Part shown: in pieces, positions 18,384-27,495 of the stretch
Position numbering within the stretch: the first letter of the stretch is position 1
How the letters are laid out: the number at the start of each line of letters is the position of its first letter
DNA from: Rhodoferax sp. OV413
Lineage (GTDB): Bacteria > Pseudomonadota > Gammaproteobacteria > Burkholderiales > Burkholderiaceae_C
Direction of reading: 5' to 3'
Assembly (NCBI GenBank): GCA_945885775.1
Contig: CAMCZF010000002.1
Span: 1-43,298 of the forward strand
Length of the DNA: 43,298 nucleotides
Notes under the pieces: generated by a model
What the model saw: the letters and a program-made list of their open reading frames with translations, nothing else
Told to the model about the DNA's origin: nothing
Databases searched by the model: none
Program-made: the position numbers and the translations under genes

Positions 18384-19483
18384 GCTCACAACGCCTTTTC
18401 ATTGCTACTGTATTTATAGCTATAACCCTAATATCCACGGGGGCTAGCGCCCTAAAACACCCTAAAAAAAAGGTGCCGGCAGCCGCCAAAGCGCTGGCAT
18501 TGCCAGCCGCAGCCACCGGCCCTGCCTATGCCGGCCGGGACGATGTCATGCAGGCGGCTGACGAGATCGCCACCCGGCGAGCGCTGGACCCGGCCTGGGT
18601 ACGCCGCACCATTGGCCAGGCCCACTACAGCGCCCAAGCCGCCCAATTCGTTCTGCCGCCGGCCGTGGGTACGGCCAAAAACTGGGCCGCCTACCGCAGC
18701 CGTTTTGTGGAGCCGGTTCGCATCGGGGCAGGCGTCAAATTCTGGCGCACCCACCGCAAGCATCTGTTGCGAGCGGAGCAAGAGACGGGGGTACCGGCCA
18801 GCCTGATTGTGAGCGTGATCGGGGTTGAAACGTTGTACGGGCAACACGTTGGCAACTTCCGTGTGCTGGACGCACTGACCACACTGGCTTTTGATTTTCC
18901 GGTCGCGCACCCACGTGCGGCGGAGCGCAGCGCCTTTTTCAAGGCAGAGCTGGAGCAACTGCTGATCTTGAGCCAGCGCAGCCAGATCAACCCCTTAGGC
19001 TGGCGCGGCAGCTACGCCGGCGCCATGGGCCTGCCGCAGTTCATGCCCTCGAGCTGGGCCCGCTACGCGGTTGATTTTGATGGCGACGGCCGCATCGACC
19101 TGTTTGCCAGCCCGGCCGACGCCATCGGCTCAGTGGCCAACTATTTCAAAGCCTTCAACTGGCAGCCCGGCCTGCCTACCCACTACCCCGTGCGCTTTGA
19201 CACGGAGCGGCTGGACCTGGACGCTCTGCTGGTGCCAGACATCCTGCCCACCTTCAGTGTGACCAGTTTCCAGGCCAAAGGCGCCATTCTGGAGGGTGCT
19301 GCCCTGGCCCACAGCGGCCCGTTGGCGCTGGTGGAGCTGCAAAACGGCAGCGAGCCACCCAGCTATGTGGCAGGAACCGACAACTTTTATGCCATCACAC
19401 GCTACAACTGGAGCAGCTACTACGCCATGGCGGTGATTGATCTGGCCGAGGCGGTGGCGCGTGAGATCAAAAGCAAGCCTTGA
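18380..19483 (+). CDS. mltB: Lytic murein transglycosylase B (MltB family)
   Basis: GTG start overlapping tgpA stop; GVETLYGQHVGNFRVLDALTTLAFD, WRGSYAGAMGLPQFMPSSW. Confidence 0.9.
   Translation: MSSQRLFIATVFIAITLISTGASALKHPKKKVPAAAKALALPAAATGPAYAGRDDVMQAADEIATRRALDPAWVRRTIGQAHYSAQAAQFVLPPAVGTAKNWAAYRSRFVEPVRIGAGVKFWRTHRKHLLRAEQETGVPASLIVSVIGVETLYGQHVGNFRVLDALTTLAFDFPVAHPRAAERSAFFKAELEQLLILSQRSQINPLGWRGSYAGAMGLPQFMPSSWARYAVDFDGDGRIDLFASPADAIGSVANYFKAFNWQPGLPTHYPVRFDTERLDLDALLVPDILPTFSVTSFQAKGAILEGAALAHSGPLALVELQNGSEPPSYVAGTDNFYAITRYNWSSYYAMAVIDLAEAVAREIKSKP
18401..18453 (+). repeat. Dispersed repeat copy B inside the mltB signal-peptide coding sequence
   Basis: Gap-free 53-nt alignment with the reverse complement of 8301-8353; conserved ATTGCTA, ATAGCT and GGGCTAG blocks. 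Confidence 0.5.
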
Positions 19484-19564
19484 CCTGAGGCTGCTCAACC
19501 CAGAAACACCGTATTGTTGAACGCTTTGATGCTTCCTTACCACGCACCGCTTTCGCTGGCCGAC

Positions 19565-20401
19565 TTAGCTTGGCACCGTCACCTTTGCTTGCCAGGCAGC
19601 CAACCATAAATTGTCAATATGGCTCAGTTTGGTTTTGTCAAAGCCACTCGCCATTTCCCAATACCGACCAGAAGGCACGCTGTAAGCCAATTCGGCCTCG
19701 GCCAACAAGGCTTCATCAGCCGCTGATTGATCCAACTCAAAGCCACCGCTCACACCAGTGCCGACATCTATGCCCATGACCTTTAACTTTTGCCAACTGA
19801 CCCTGGGGAATAGCAACCTGGAACTGACCTGATCTGACAAATTCACGACCGAACACCCTTGGCGCTGGGCCAAGGCCCACAACCGAGCCGATTTGGCCTC
19901 CAGACTCTGCAAGGTCACGTCCGGCCGTAAAGGATCGGCCCTGCCCTGACCATAAAAGTGAGTGGTCTGCCCCGCGCTCGAGTCGTAAATCATGTCGCAA
20001 CCCACATAAGCAATGACATCTGGCTTGAGCGCGCCCAATGCCCAGTAACCCGCGGTGAACGCCATGGTCCCGCCCGCGTAGACGACACCACCAAAATGGT
20101 TTTGAGCGGGCACAAATTCATTGGCATCGATCATCTGTCTACCCAGGGTTTGGTCCAAGGGCGGGTGGCGATCCTGCGGAAAGTCTTCGGGGTAGATCAA
20201 GCAGTCCCAGGTGTCACAAACTTGCCAAGCATTGTTGATGACGACACGATGCGCAAAAATCGACGTATCCCAATCCGAGACTCGCAAGGCATCTGGCGCG
20301 CTGCCCACAATAAGAACTATTTTCGGGTTGGATTTCACAGTAACTTTCAAAAAAGCAGGCGCTATCATCCAACAAATTGATGACAGCCCAATGATGGTCA
20401 A
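19565..20401 (-). CDS. Uncharacterised protein, possibly related to GT29/DUF115-like enzymes
   Basis: IVLIVGSAPDAL, VVINNAW, AYVGCDMIYD, THFYGQGRADPLR; function not established; start codon uncertain. Confidence 0.5.
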   Translation of the reverse strand: MTIIGLSSICWMIAPAFLKVTVKSNPKIVLIVGSAPDALRVSDWDTSIFAHRVVINNAWQVCDTWDCLIYPEDFPQDRHPPLDQTLGRQMIDANEFVPAQNHFGGVVYAGGTMAFTAGYWALGALKPDVIAYVGCDMIYDSSAGQTTHFYGQGRADPLRPDVTLQSLEAKSARLWALAQRQGCSVVNLSDQVSSRLLFPRVSWQKLKVMGIDVGTGVSGGFELDQSAADEALLAEAELAYSVPSGRYWEMASGFDKTKLSHIDNLWLAAWQAKVTVPS

Positions 20402-20559
20402 TGTCTAAGCCCTGAGCTTGGTCCTGTTACCGTTTTCGATGAGGGTTGGTCGCTGATGTTAGCGGCTAGGGAATTTCGACGTGAAAACGCTGTGCGGCAA
20501 CGCTCCCCAAGCGAGTGTCGGTATCTATCCAGTGAGCAGCTGCACTGGCAATGGCATAG

Positions 20560-21560
20560 ATGCCGTGGCTTAACGCCAACGCCCAAACCCAGCCGCGCAG
20601 CCCCTTGAAAAATATTTTCCGCCACACCCACATGTCGGGGCTGGTTTACGGCACGGCAATCGTGGTGCTGATCCACTTGGTTGGCACGGTTGGCTATTGG
20701 TAGTTGGGTCGTCCCAACGCCACCTGGATAGCTTGTTCACGGTGTTCATCGCCGTCCTTGGCATTGGGACCATGACTTACCTGTTTTCAACCTTTGTCGC
20801 ACTGCTGCTGGAATCCGGCCTGAACACCGCCCTGAGGAAAAAACGCATAGAAAAAGAAATTAGCAGACTCGCTGGCCACTACATCGTGTGCGGCATCGGC
20901 CGGGTTGGCAACAACGTGGCCCATGAATTACTCAAAACCAAGCGCACCATGGTCGTGATCGAAACCGAGCGCACGATCCTGGACCCTTGGCTGGAAGAGC
21001 ACCACGACGTGCTGCACCTCCATGCGGATGCGACCGATGACGATGCCCTGCGCAAAGCCGGGGTCCTGACCGCTGCCGGCGTGTTTGCGGTGACCGGCGA
21101 CGACAGCCACAACCTGATGATCGCCCTCTCGGTCAAGCTGCTCAACCCAAAGGTCAGGGTCGTGGTGCGGCTGCATGACATCCGCAACACCAACAAAGCC
21201 CGCAAGGCCGGTGCCGATGAAATCGTGTCGCCCGACTTCACCGGCGGCCTGCGCATCGCCTCGGCCATGCTTCGGCCCCATGCCGTGAACCTGATGGACC
21301 GCATGCTGCACAGCGACGGCGCCTTACGGGTCGAGGAGGTGGTGGCACCGAAGAACTTTGTCACGGCAAGCGTAGGCGCCACCGTGCCAAAGTCACGTGA
21401 CTACGTGCTCATGGCAGCGCACCACCATGGCGAGTGGGTCTTCAACCCGCCCGACGAACACCTGCTCCATGCCGGCACCGCTTTGGTGTTGATGACCAGC
21501 CCGGATGGTCGCATACGGCTTGAGCAGGCTCTGGCGCGCGAATTCAAAAAAACACCTTGA
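20560..21560 (+). pseudogene. Disrupted Kch-type K+ channel: TM1 ORF 20560-20703 (ends TAG), out-of-frame TM2 plus TrkA-N/RCK ORF 20697-21560; pore helix and selectivity filter missing
   Basis: MPWLNANAQ...HMSGLVYGTAIVVLIHLVGTVGYW*; then SLFTVFIAVLGIGTMTYLFSTFVALLLES...HYIVCGIGRVGNNVAHELL; no TxGYG/TxGFG in any frame between. Confidence 0.75.
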
Positions 21561-21640
21561 AAAAGCCTTCAAAAACACCTTGATTGCTAAAAGATAAATT
21601 CCTTACTAAAATTAATTTCGCAAGGAAAAAGGAGGCAGCT

Positions 21641-21859
21641 ATGTCCAGTGAATCAACCCTCACTAGCAAGGGTCAAACCACCATCCCAAAGGAGATTCGA
21701 GACCGTCTTGCCATGAAGGCTGGCGACCGCATGACCTTTACCCTTATGCCCAACGCCACGGTGGTGATGCGCTTAAAGTCCAAGAGCATCACCGAGCTCG
21801 AGGGCGCTCTGTACAAGAAGTCAAGAAAGCCCTTAAGCACCGAACAGTTGTCACGGTGA
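21641..21859 (+). CDS. AbrB/MazE-type (SpoVT-fold) antitoxin
   Basis: STLTSKGQTTIPKEIRDRLAMKAGDRMTFTLMPNATVVM; RBS AAGGAGG upstream; overlaps the PIN toxin. Confidence 0.88.
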   Translation: MSSESTLTSKGQTTIPKEIRDRLAMKAGDRMTFTLMPNATVVMRLKSKSITELEGALYKKSRKPLSTEQLSR

Positions 21860-22254
21860 TGCTGGGTATAGACACCAATGTCCTGGTGCGATTTTTGGTT
21901 CGCGACGACCTGGCACAGTTTGAAAAAGCGCGCCAGTTGATCGAGCAGGAAGTGTCTGCTGGAAACCAGGTCGTCATCAACCAATTGGTTTTGCTGGAGA
22001 CCGAATGGGTGCTGCGAAGCCGATACAGCTTAACGAAACAGCAGATGATGGAAACCATTTCCGCCCTGCTGGATGCGCGCGATGTGCATTTTGAGGATGA
22101 GCCTGCGGTGGAGGAAGCGCTTTTCGTCTGGCGTGACGCCCATGCAGATTTTGCAGACTGCCTGATTGGCGCCAGAAACCGTCGGCTCGGCTGTCGTGCC
22201 ACCGCAAGCTTTGATGTCAAGGCGGCCAAGTTACCTGCGTTTGTCGGCATTTGA
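21856..22254 (+). CDS. PIN-domain (VapC-type) toxin
   Basis: MLGIDTNVLVRFLVRDD, LLETEWVLRSRY, ADFADCLIGARNRRLGC, ASFD acidic residues present. Confidence 0.9.
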   Translation: MMLGIDTNVLVRFLVRDDLAQFEKARQLIEQEVSAGNQVVINQLVLLETEWVLRSRYSLTKQQMMETISALLDARDVHFEDEPAVEEALFVWRDAHADFADCLIGARNRRLGCRATASFDVKAAKLPAFVGI

Positions 22255-22358
22255 CCTGACTTGGCCCTATGACGGCTGTATCGGCCTTGTGCGACACCTG
22301 ATTGAATCCGCCGATAAACAACGCTTGCACTGTACGGTGGACGCTACCGGGCCGCCCC

Positions 22359-23321
22359 TCAAGCCCCCGACGGCACCAAAAACTCACGGCTGATGTGAGA
22401 GCCCAAGTCATTCACCCGGTCCAGAAACTGCGTCAGGTAGGCGTGCAGGCCGGTGGCCAAAATTTCATCAATGCGGCCGTATTTGAGCTCTGCCTGCAGC
22501 TTGCCGGCGCGACGGTGGGTTTCGCCGGTCTGGTCGTTGCTGACCAGGCCCAGGTTGCTGACCACTTCGTTCAGGCTGGCGTGCAGCGAGCGCGGCATGT
22601 CGGGGCGCAGGATCAGCAGCTCGGCCACCCGCTCGGGCTTGATCACGTCGCGGTAGACCTTGCGGTAGACCTCAAAGCCCGAGACGCTGCGCAGAATGGC
22701 GCTCCAGTGGTAGAAGTCGTACTCTTGGTCTTTCTCGCTGGCGGCGCCAAAAAAGTCGCTTTGCACCGCGTGGAACTTGACGTCCACCAGCCGCGCCGTG
22801 TTGTCGGCGCGCTCCAGAAATGTGCCCAGGCGCATAAAGTACAGTGCCTCGTCCATCAGCATGGTGCCCACCGTGACGCCGCGTGACAGGTGCGAGCGAA
22901 ACTTGACCCACTCAAAAAACTGGCCCGGGTCGCGCTCGAAATCGCCGTTGTTGACCATGCGCCGCACCTCCAGCCAAGTCTGGTTGTGGGTTTCCCAGAC
23001 CTCGGTGGTCAAGGTGCCGCGCACGGCGCGGGCGTTCTCGCGGGCAGCGCTCAGGCAGGACATGATGGACGAGGGGTTGCTCTCGTCTTTCACCATGAAA
23101 TCCATGACCTTCTGCACGCTCACCTCGCCATGCAGGCTCTGGTAGGTGGGCAAGAGCTCGCTGATGCTCAGCAGCCCCTGCCAGCCCACCAGCGCCACGG
23201 CGTCGGATTGCGGCAAAAGGGACGTTTGGTAGTTGACGTCGAGCATGCGCGCGGTGTTTTCGGCCCGCTCGGTGTAGCGGGACATCCAGAACAGGTGGTC
23301 GGCAGTACGAGACAACATCAA
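22359..23321 (-). CDS. Alpha-E domain protein (DUF403/COG2307)
   Basis: MLSRTADHLFWMSRYTERAENTARMLDV; MRLGTFLERADNTARLVDVKFH. Confidence 0.93.
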   Translation of the reverse strand: MMLSRTADHLFWMSRYTERAENTARMLDVNYQTSLLPQSDAVALVGWQGLLSISELLPTYQSLHGEVSVQKVMDFMVKDESNPSSIMSCLSAARENARAVRGTLTTEVWETHNQTWLEVRRMVNNGDFERDPGQFFEWVKFRSHLSRGVTVGTMLMDEALYFMRLGTFLERADNTARLVDVKFHAVQSDFFGAASEKDQEYDFYHWSAILRSVSGFEVYRKVYRDVIKPERVAELLILRPDMPRSLHASLNEVVSNLGLVSNDQTGETHRRAGKLQAELKYGRIDEILATGLHAYLTQFLDRVNDLGSHISREFLVPSGA

Positions 23322-23327
23322 CTTCCC

Positions 23328-23435
23328 CTAATCAGTTGAGGACAGAGCTGGCGCTGCGCGCTGCGGTCTGTCCCGCAAAAATCTCTAACCAGTTGAGGAC
23401 AGAGCTGGCGCTGCGCGCTGCGGTCTGTCCCGCAA
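23328..23435. repeat. Two tandem copies (57-bp period) of a 46-bp identical unit containing GGACAGA...TCTGTCC inverted repeats
   Basis: Identical 46-bp cores at 23333-23378 and 23390-23435. Confidence 0.95.
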
Positions 23436-23439
23436 GTTT

Positions 23440-24897
23440 TCATATTTCCAAAATCCAGGTGTCTTTGGTGCCGCCGCCCTGCGAGGAGTTGACCACCAGC
23501 GAGCCGTCTTTGAGGGCGACGCGGGTCAGGCCGCCGGGCACCATCTGCACGGTTTTGCCTGACAGCACATAGGGGCGCAGGTCGATGTGGCGCGGCGCGA
23601 TGCCGCTTTCTACAAAGGTGGGGCAGCTCGACAGGCTCAGCGTGGGCTGCGCGATGTAGCCCTCCGGGTTGGCCAGCACGGCCTGCCGAAAATCTTTAAT
23701 TTCGGCCTTGGTCGCTGCCGGGCCGACCAGCATGCCGTAGCCGCCGGCGCCATGCACCTCTTTAACCACCAAGTCTTTGAGGTTGGCCAGGGTGTAGGCC
23801 AGGTCGTCCTTGTTGCGGCACATGTAGGTGGGCACGTTGCTCAGGATGGGTTTTTCGCCCAGGTAAAACTCGATCATCTTGGGCACGTAGGGGTAGATCG
23901 ACTTGTCATCAGCCACGCCGGTGCCCACAGCATTGCAAATCGTCACGTGGCCAGCTCGGTAGGCGTCAAGCAGACCGGCGCAACCCAGCGTACTGCTGGG
24001 GCGGAACACCTTGGGGTCCAAAAAATCGTCGTCCACGCGACGGTAAATCACGTCCACCCGCTTCGGGCCGCGGGTGGTGCGCATGTAGACAAAGTTGTCT
24101 TTGACAAACAGGTCCTGCCCCTCCACCAGTTCAACCCCCATCTGCTGCGCCAGAAAGGCGTGCTCAAAGTAGGCGCTGTTGTACATACCGGGGGTCAGAA
24201 CTACCACGGTCGGCTCGGCAGTGGTGGCCGGGCTGCTGGCGCGAAGGGTCTCCAACAGCAGGTCGGGGTAATGGGCCACCGGCGCCACCCGGTGCGCATT
24301 GAACAGCTCAGGAAACAGCCGCATCATCATCTTGCGGTCCTCGAGCATGTAGCTCACGCCGCTGGGCACACGCAAATTGTCTTCCAGTACATAGTATTCA
24401 CCTTCACCCGCCGCGTTGGGCGCGCGCACGATGTCGATGCCAGAGATGTGCGAGTAGATCTGGTGCGGCACATCCACGCCCACCATCTCAGGCCGAAACT
24501 GGGCATTGCGCTCAACCTGCTCACGCGGCACCACGCCGGCACGCAAAATATCTTGGCCGTGGTAGACGTCGTGAATGAAACGGTTCAGGGCGGTTACCCG
24601 CTGCACCAGGCCGCGCTCCATGGTGGCCCACTCATGAGCCGGGATGATGCGGGGGATCAGGTCGAAGGGAATCAGTCGCTCGGTCCCGGCGCCCTCCTCG
24701 TCCTTTTCGCCGTAAACCGCAAAGGTGATGCCCACCCGACGGAAGATCATTTCCGCTTCTTCGCGTCGCTTGGCCATCATGTCGCCCGGTTGCCGCGCGA
24801 GCCACTCGTCGTAAATTTTGTAATGGTCTCGGATCTGCGCCCCGTGGGTAAAAAACTCGTAGGGCAGACGCGTGTACATCTCATCAAATTTCTGCAT
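23440..24897 (-). CDS. Circularly permuted type 2 ATP-grasp protein (COG2308)
   Basis: MQKFDEMYTRLPYEFFTHGAQIRDHYKIYDEWL; VLEDNLRVPSGVSYMLEDRKMMMRLFPELF; VVKEVHGAGGYGMLVGPAAT. Confidence 0.94.
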   Translation of the reverse strand: MQKFDEMYTRLPYEFFTHGAQIRDHYKIYDEWLARQPGDMMAKRREEAEMIFRRVGITFAVYGEKDEEGAGTERLIPFDLIPRIIPAHEWATMERGLVQRVTALNRFIHDVYHGQDILRAGVVPREQVERNAQFRPEMVGVDVPHQIYSHISGIDIVRAPNAAGEGEYYVLEDNLRVPSGVSYMLEDRKMMMRLFPELFNAHRVAPVAHYPDLLLETLRASSPATTAEPTVVVLTPGMYNSAYFEHAFLAQQMGVELVEGQDLFVKDNFVYMRTTRGPKRVDVIYRRVDDDFLDPKVFRPSSTLGCAGLLDAYRAGHVTICNAVGTGVADDKSIYPYVPKMIEFYLGEKPILSNVPTYMCRNKDDLAYTLANLKDLVVKEVHGAGGYGMLVGPAATKAEIKDFRQAVLANPEGYIAQPTLSLSSCPTFVESGIAPRHIDLRPYVLSGKTVQMVPGGLTRVALKDGSLVVNSSQGGGTKDTWILEI

Positions 24898-24959
24898 AGG
24901 CACCTTTTCCACTGCCCCAAGCTTAGCAAGCTTTGCGCCAATTGGTATCAGTGCGTGCC

Positions 24960-27425
24960 TTAGGGCATGCGGTGATGCCAGTAACGCAATGCCTCGCGAC
25001 GGTGACACTGCACCGCCTTCGGCTGGCTGGACACCCAAGTCGCTGCACCACAATGCGGCGAGTCGAACAGTTCGATCTGCCGCTCTGCATAGCGCGCCAG
25101 AACGGGGCCAGCCGGGTGGCCGAAGCGGTTGCGGTAGCCGGCCTGCACCAAGGCCAGCCGCGGGCGCACCGCATCCAGAAACGCCGCGCTGCTGGAGGTT
25201 TTGCTGCCGTGGTGTGGCACCAGCAGCAATGTTGCGTCCAGCTTGACCCCGCTGGCTACCAGGCGGGCCTCCTGCGGCTGCTCGATGTCGCCCGCCAACA
25301 AGGCAGCCCGAATATCAGACCCAGACCCAGACCCAGAGCCGGTGCTGATCCGCAGGGTGCAACTGAGGGCGTTGGGTTTTGGCGCCGCCGTGTAGTCCTC
25401 GGCCTGCGGGTGCAGCACGACAAAATCGACGCCGTCCCACTGCCAGTGCTGTCCGGCCTGACAGCGCTCGCCCGGTCGCTGGGCCTGCAACTCATGCTGC
25501 GGCTCCAGCGAACTGAGCAAACCAGCCTGACCCTGCATGGCCAGCACGGCAGCCGCCCCGCCAACGTGGTCGCTGTCCCGGTGGCTCAGCACCAGTTTGT
25601 CGACCCGGGTGCCCAGAGCGCGCAAGAGCGGCACCAGCACCCTGTGCCCGGCATCACTCTCGCTGCTGAAGCGAGGGCCGGCGTCGTAGACCAGCGCATG
25701 GTTGCGGGTACGCACCAGCACAGCGTTGCCCTGACCGATATCCGCAGCCAGCACCGAGAATTCGCCATGAGGCAACTGTGGCGGCTGCCACAGCAGCACG
25801 GGCAGCAGCAGTGGCAAGCCCAGCGCACGCAATGACGCAGGCCAGGGAGCCACCAGCAGCACGCCGCCCAGCAAGCCAACCGCGCCCGCCCAAAGCGGCG
25901 CCTGCGGTAGCGACAACACCGCAAAAGGCAAATCGGCCAGCCACTGCAGCACCTGACTCAGCAGCGCCACCGCACCGGCGGCAATGGACCACAGCGGCCC
26001 GACCACCACCCCGAGCATGGCCAGTGGCGTGATCACGAGGGTGACCCAGGGAATCGCCAGTGCATTGGCCAGCAGGCCCACCAAGGACACCTGGCCAAAC
26101 AGCAACAAGGTCAGCGGCGTGAGCGCCAAGGTGATGACCCACTGCTCACGGAGCATGGCCCCCACGCTTGCCACTGCGTGTGCTGCGCTGCCCCCCAAGG
26201 GGGCTGATGGCTCGGCCCGGCTGTCACCTGATGCGAACAGCACGCCAACGGCGACAAAGCTGAGCCAAAAACCGGCTTGCAGCAGGGCCCAGGGGTCGGC
26301 AGCCACCACCACGGCACAGGCCAGGGCCCAGACCACGGGCCATGGCCAACGCTTGCCCGTTAGCCGCAACCCGCCCACTGTGGCCAGCATCAGGACAGTG
26401 CGCTGCGCCGGCACGCCCCAGCCGCTGAACAGGGCGTAGCCCGCCGCCAGCAGCACGCCGCCCAGCAGGGCCGCTTGGGGCGCCGGCAGCCACAGGCACA
26501 AGCGGCTGGAGCGCCGCCACAACCAGCCCACCGCCAGCGCGGCCGCCCAGGCGAACATCGTAATATGCAGACCTGAAATCGACATCAGATGGGCCACGCC
26601 GGTAGCGCGAAACACATCCCAGTTGGCCCGCTCGATGGCGCGTTGGTCGCCCACCACCAGCGCCGCCAGCAGGCCCGCTTGCGACCGATCCGGTACCGCG
26701 GCAAAGATCTGCTCACGCACCTGCTGGCGTAGCCGCTCCACCGGGTGTCCGCCGGTCTGGCCAAGCAGGCGGGGCTCCGGGTCATTGCGACCCGCACGCA
26801 CATAACCGGTCGCCTGCACGCCCTGCTCCCAAAGCCAAAGCTCGTAGTCAAAGCCATGCGGGTTGCTGCCGCCATGCGGCGCCTTGAGCCGCACGGTCAT
26901 CTGCCAGCGCTCACCGGCCTGCATGGGCTGCGGCTGGCGCTGCAACTCGGCCACGCCTTGCGTCCCCGCAAAGACCCCGCTGTACCAGCTCAAATAAAGC
27001 TGCGACGGCAGGCGCACGGCCGCACCCTGCCAACTCGCCGAGGTCACCGCCAGACGAAACCGCAGACCGGATTCATGCGCTTGGGGCATGGCGGCCACGA
27101 CGCCGGTCACCACGAGATCGCGCCCCTCCAGTTCCGGCGCCAAGGCGCCCTCCATGAAGAGGCCGGCGCGCAGACCCGTCAGGCCAAAGCCCAGCAACGC
27201 CAGCGCCAGCAACAGCGCGGTCAGCCAGCGCCAATTTGCTATTGAATCAGGAGCGAGAGAGATAAGCCCCACAAGGGCCGGGAGCATGCAGAGCACATAA
27301 ACCCAGCAAGGGTCCAGCGCCGCCTGTTGCAGCTGAAGCGCCGTGCCGGCCACAAATACCAACAGGCCGGGCAGCAACAGCCCGGCCCAGCCCCGGCGTT
27401 GCGCTGGCTCTGTGTCCATGCGCAC
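24960..27425 (-). CDS. comEC: ComEC/Rec2-family DNA uptake channel
   Basis: HLMSISGLHITMFAWAAAL competence domain; C-terminal metallo-beta-lactamase domain LSHRDSDHVGGAAAVL, LLVPHHGSKTSSSAAFLDAVRPRLALVQAGYRNRFGHP. Confidence 0.95.
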   Translation of the reverse strand: MRMDTEPAQRRGWAGLLLPGLLVFVAGTALQLQQAALDPCWVYVLCMLPALVGLISLAPDSIANWRWLTALLLALALLGFGLTGLRAGLFMEGALAPELEGRDLVVTGVVAAMPQAHESGLRFRLAVTSASWQGAAVRLPSQLYLSWYSGVFAGTQGVAELQRQPQPMQAGERWQMTVRLKAPHGGSNPHGFDYELWLWEQGVQATGYVRAGRNDPEPRLLGQTGGHPVERLRQQVREQIFAAVPDRSQAGLLAALVVGDQRAIERANWDVFRATGVAHLMSISGLHITMFAWAAALAVGWLWRRSSRLCLWLPAPQAALLGGVLLAAGYALFSGWGVPAQRTVLMLATVGGLRLTGKRWPWPVVWALACAVVVAADPWALLQAGFWLSFVAVGVLFASGDSRAEPSAPLGGSAAHAVASVGAMLREQWVITLALTPLTLLLFGQVSLVGLLANALAIPWVTLVITPLAMLGVVVGPLWSIAAGAVALLSQVLQWLADLPFAVLSLPQAPLWAGAVGLLGGVLLVAPWPASLRALGLPLLLPVLLWQPPQLPHGEFSVLAADIGQGNAVLVRTRNHALVYDAGPRFSSESDAGHRVLVPLLRALGTRVDKLVLSHRDSDHVGGAAAVLAMQGQAGLLSSLEPQHELQAQRPGERCQAGQHWQWDGVDFVVLHPQAEDYTAAPKPNALSCTLRISTGSGSGSGSDIRAALLAGDIEQPQEARLVASGVKLDATLLLVPHHGSKTSSSAAFLDAVRPRLALVQAGYRNRFGHPAGPVLARYAERQIELFDSPHCGAATWVSSQPKAVQCHRREALRYWHHRMP

Positions 27426-27495
27426 ATGCTAACCTGGTACGACAAGTGTCAGAGGTTACGCCACCCAACCGGCTGCGAGGAAATGGCTGCGGTTC

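Noticed and set aside
23587-24963. 458-aa ORF antisense to the ATP-grasp gene
   Set aside because: Shadow ORF with low-complexity His/Val/Gly composition opposite a well-supported family protein
27233-27285. Possible third copy of the TATAGC-type dispersed repeat inside comEC (TTTGCTATTGAATCAGGAGC...CCCACAAGGGC)
   Set aside because: Only about half the positions match copy A by hand and it lies in a conserved TM-coding region; needs a computed alignment before being claimed
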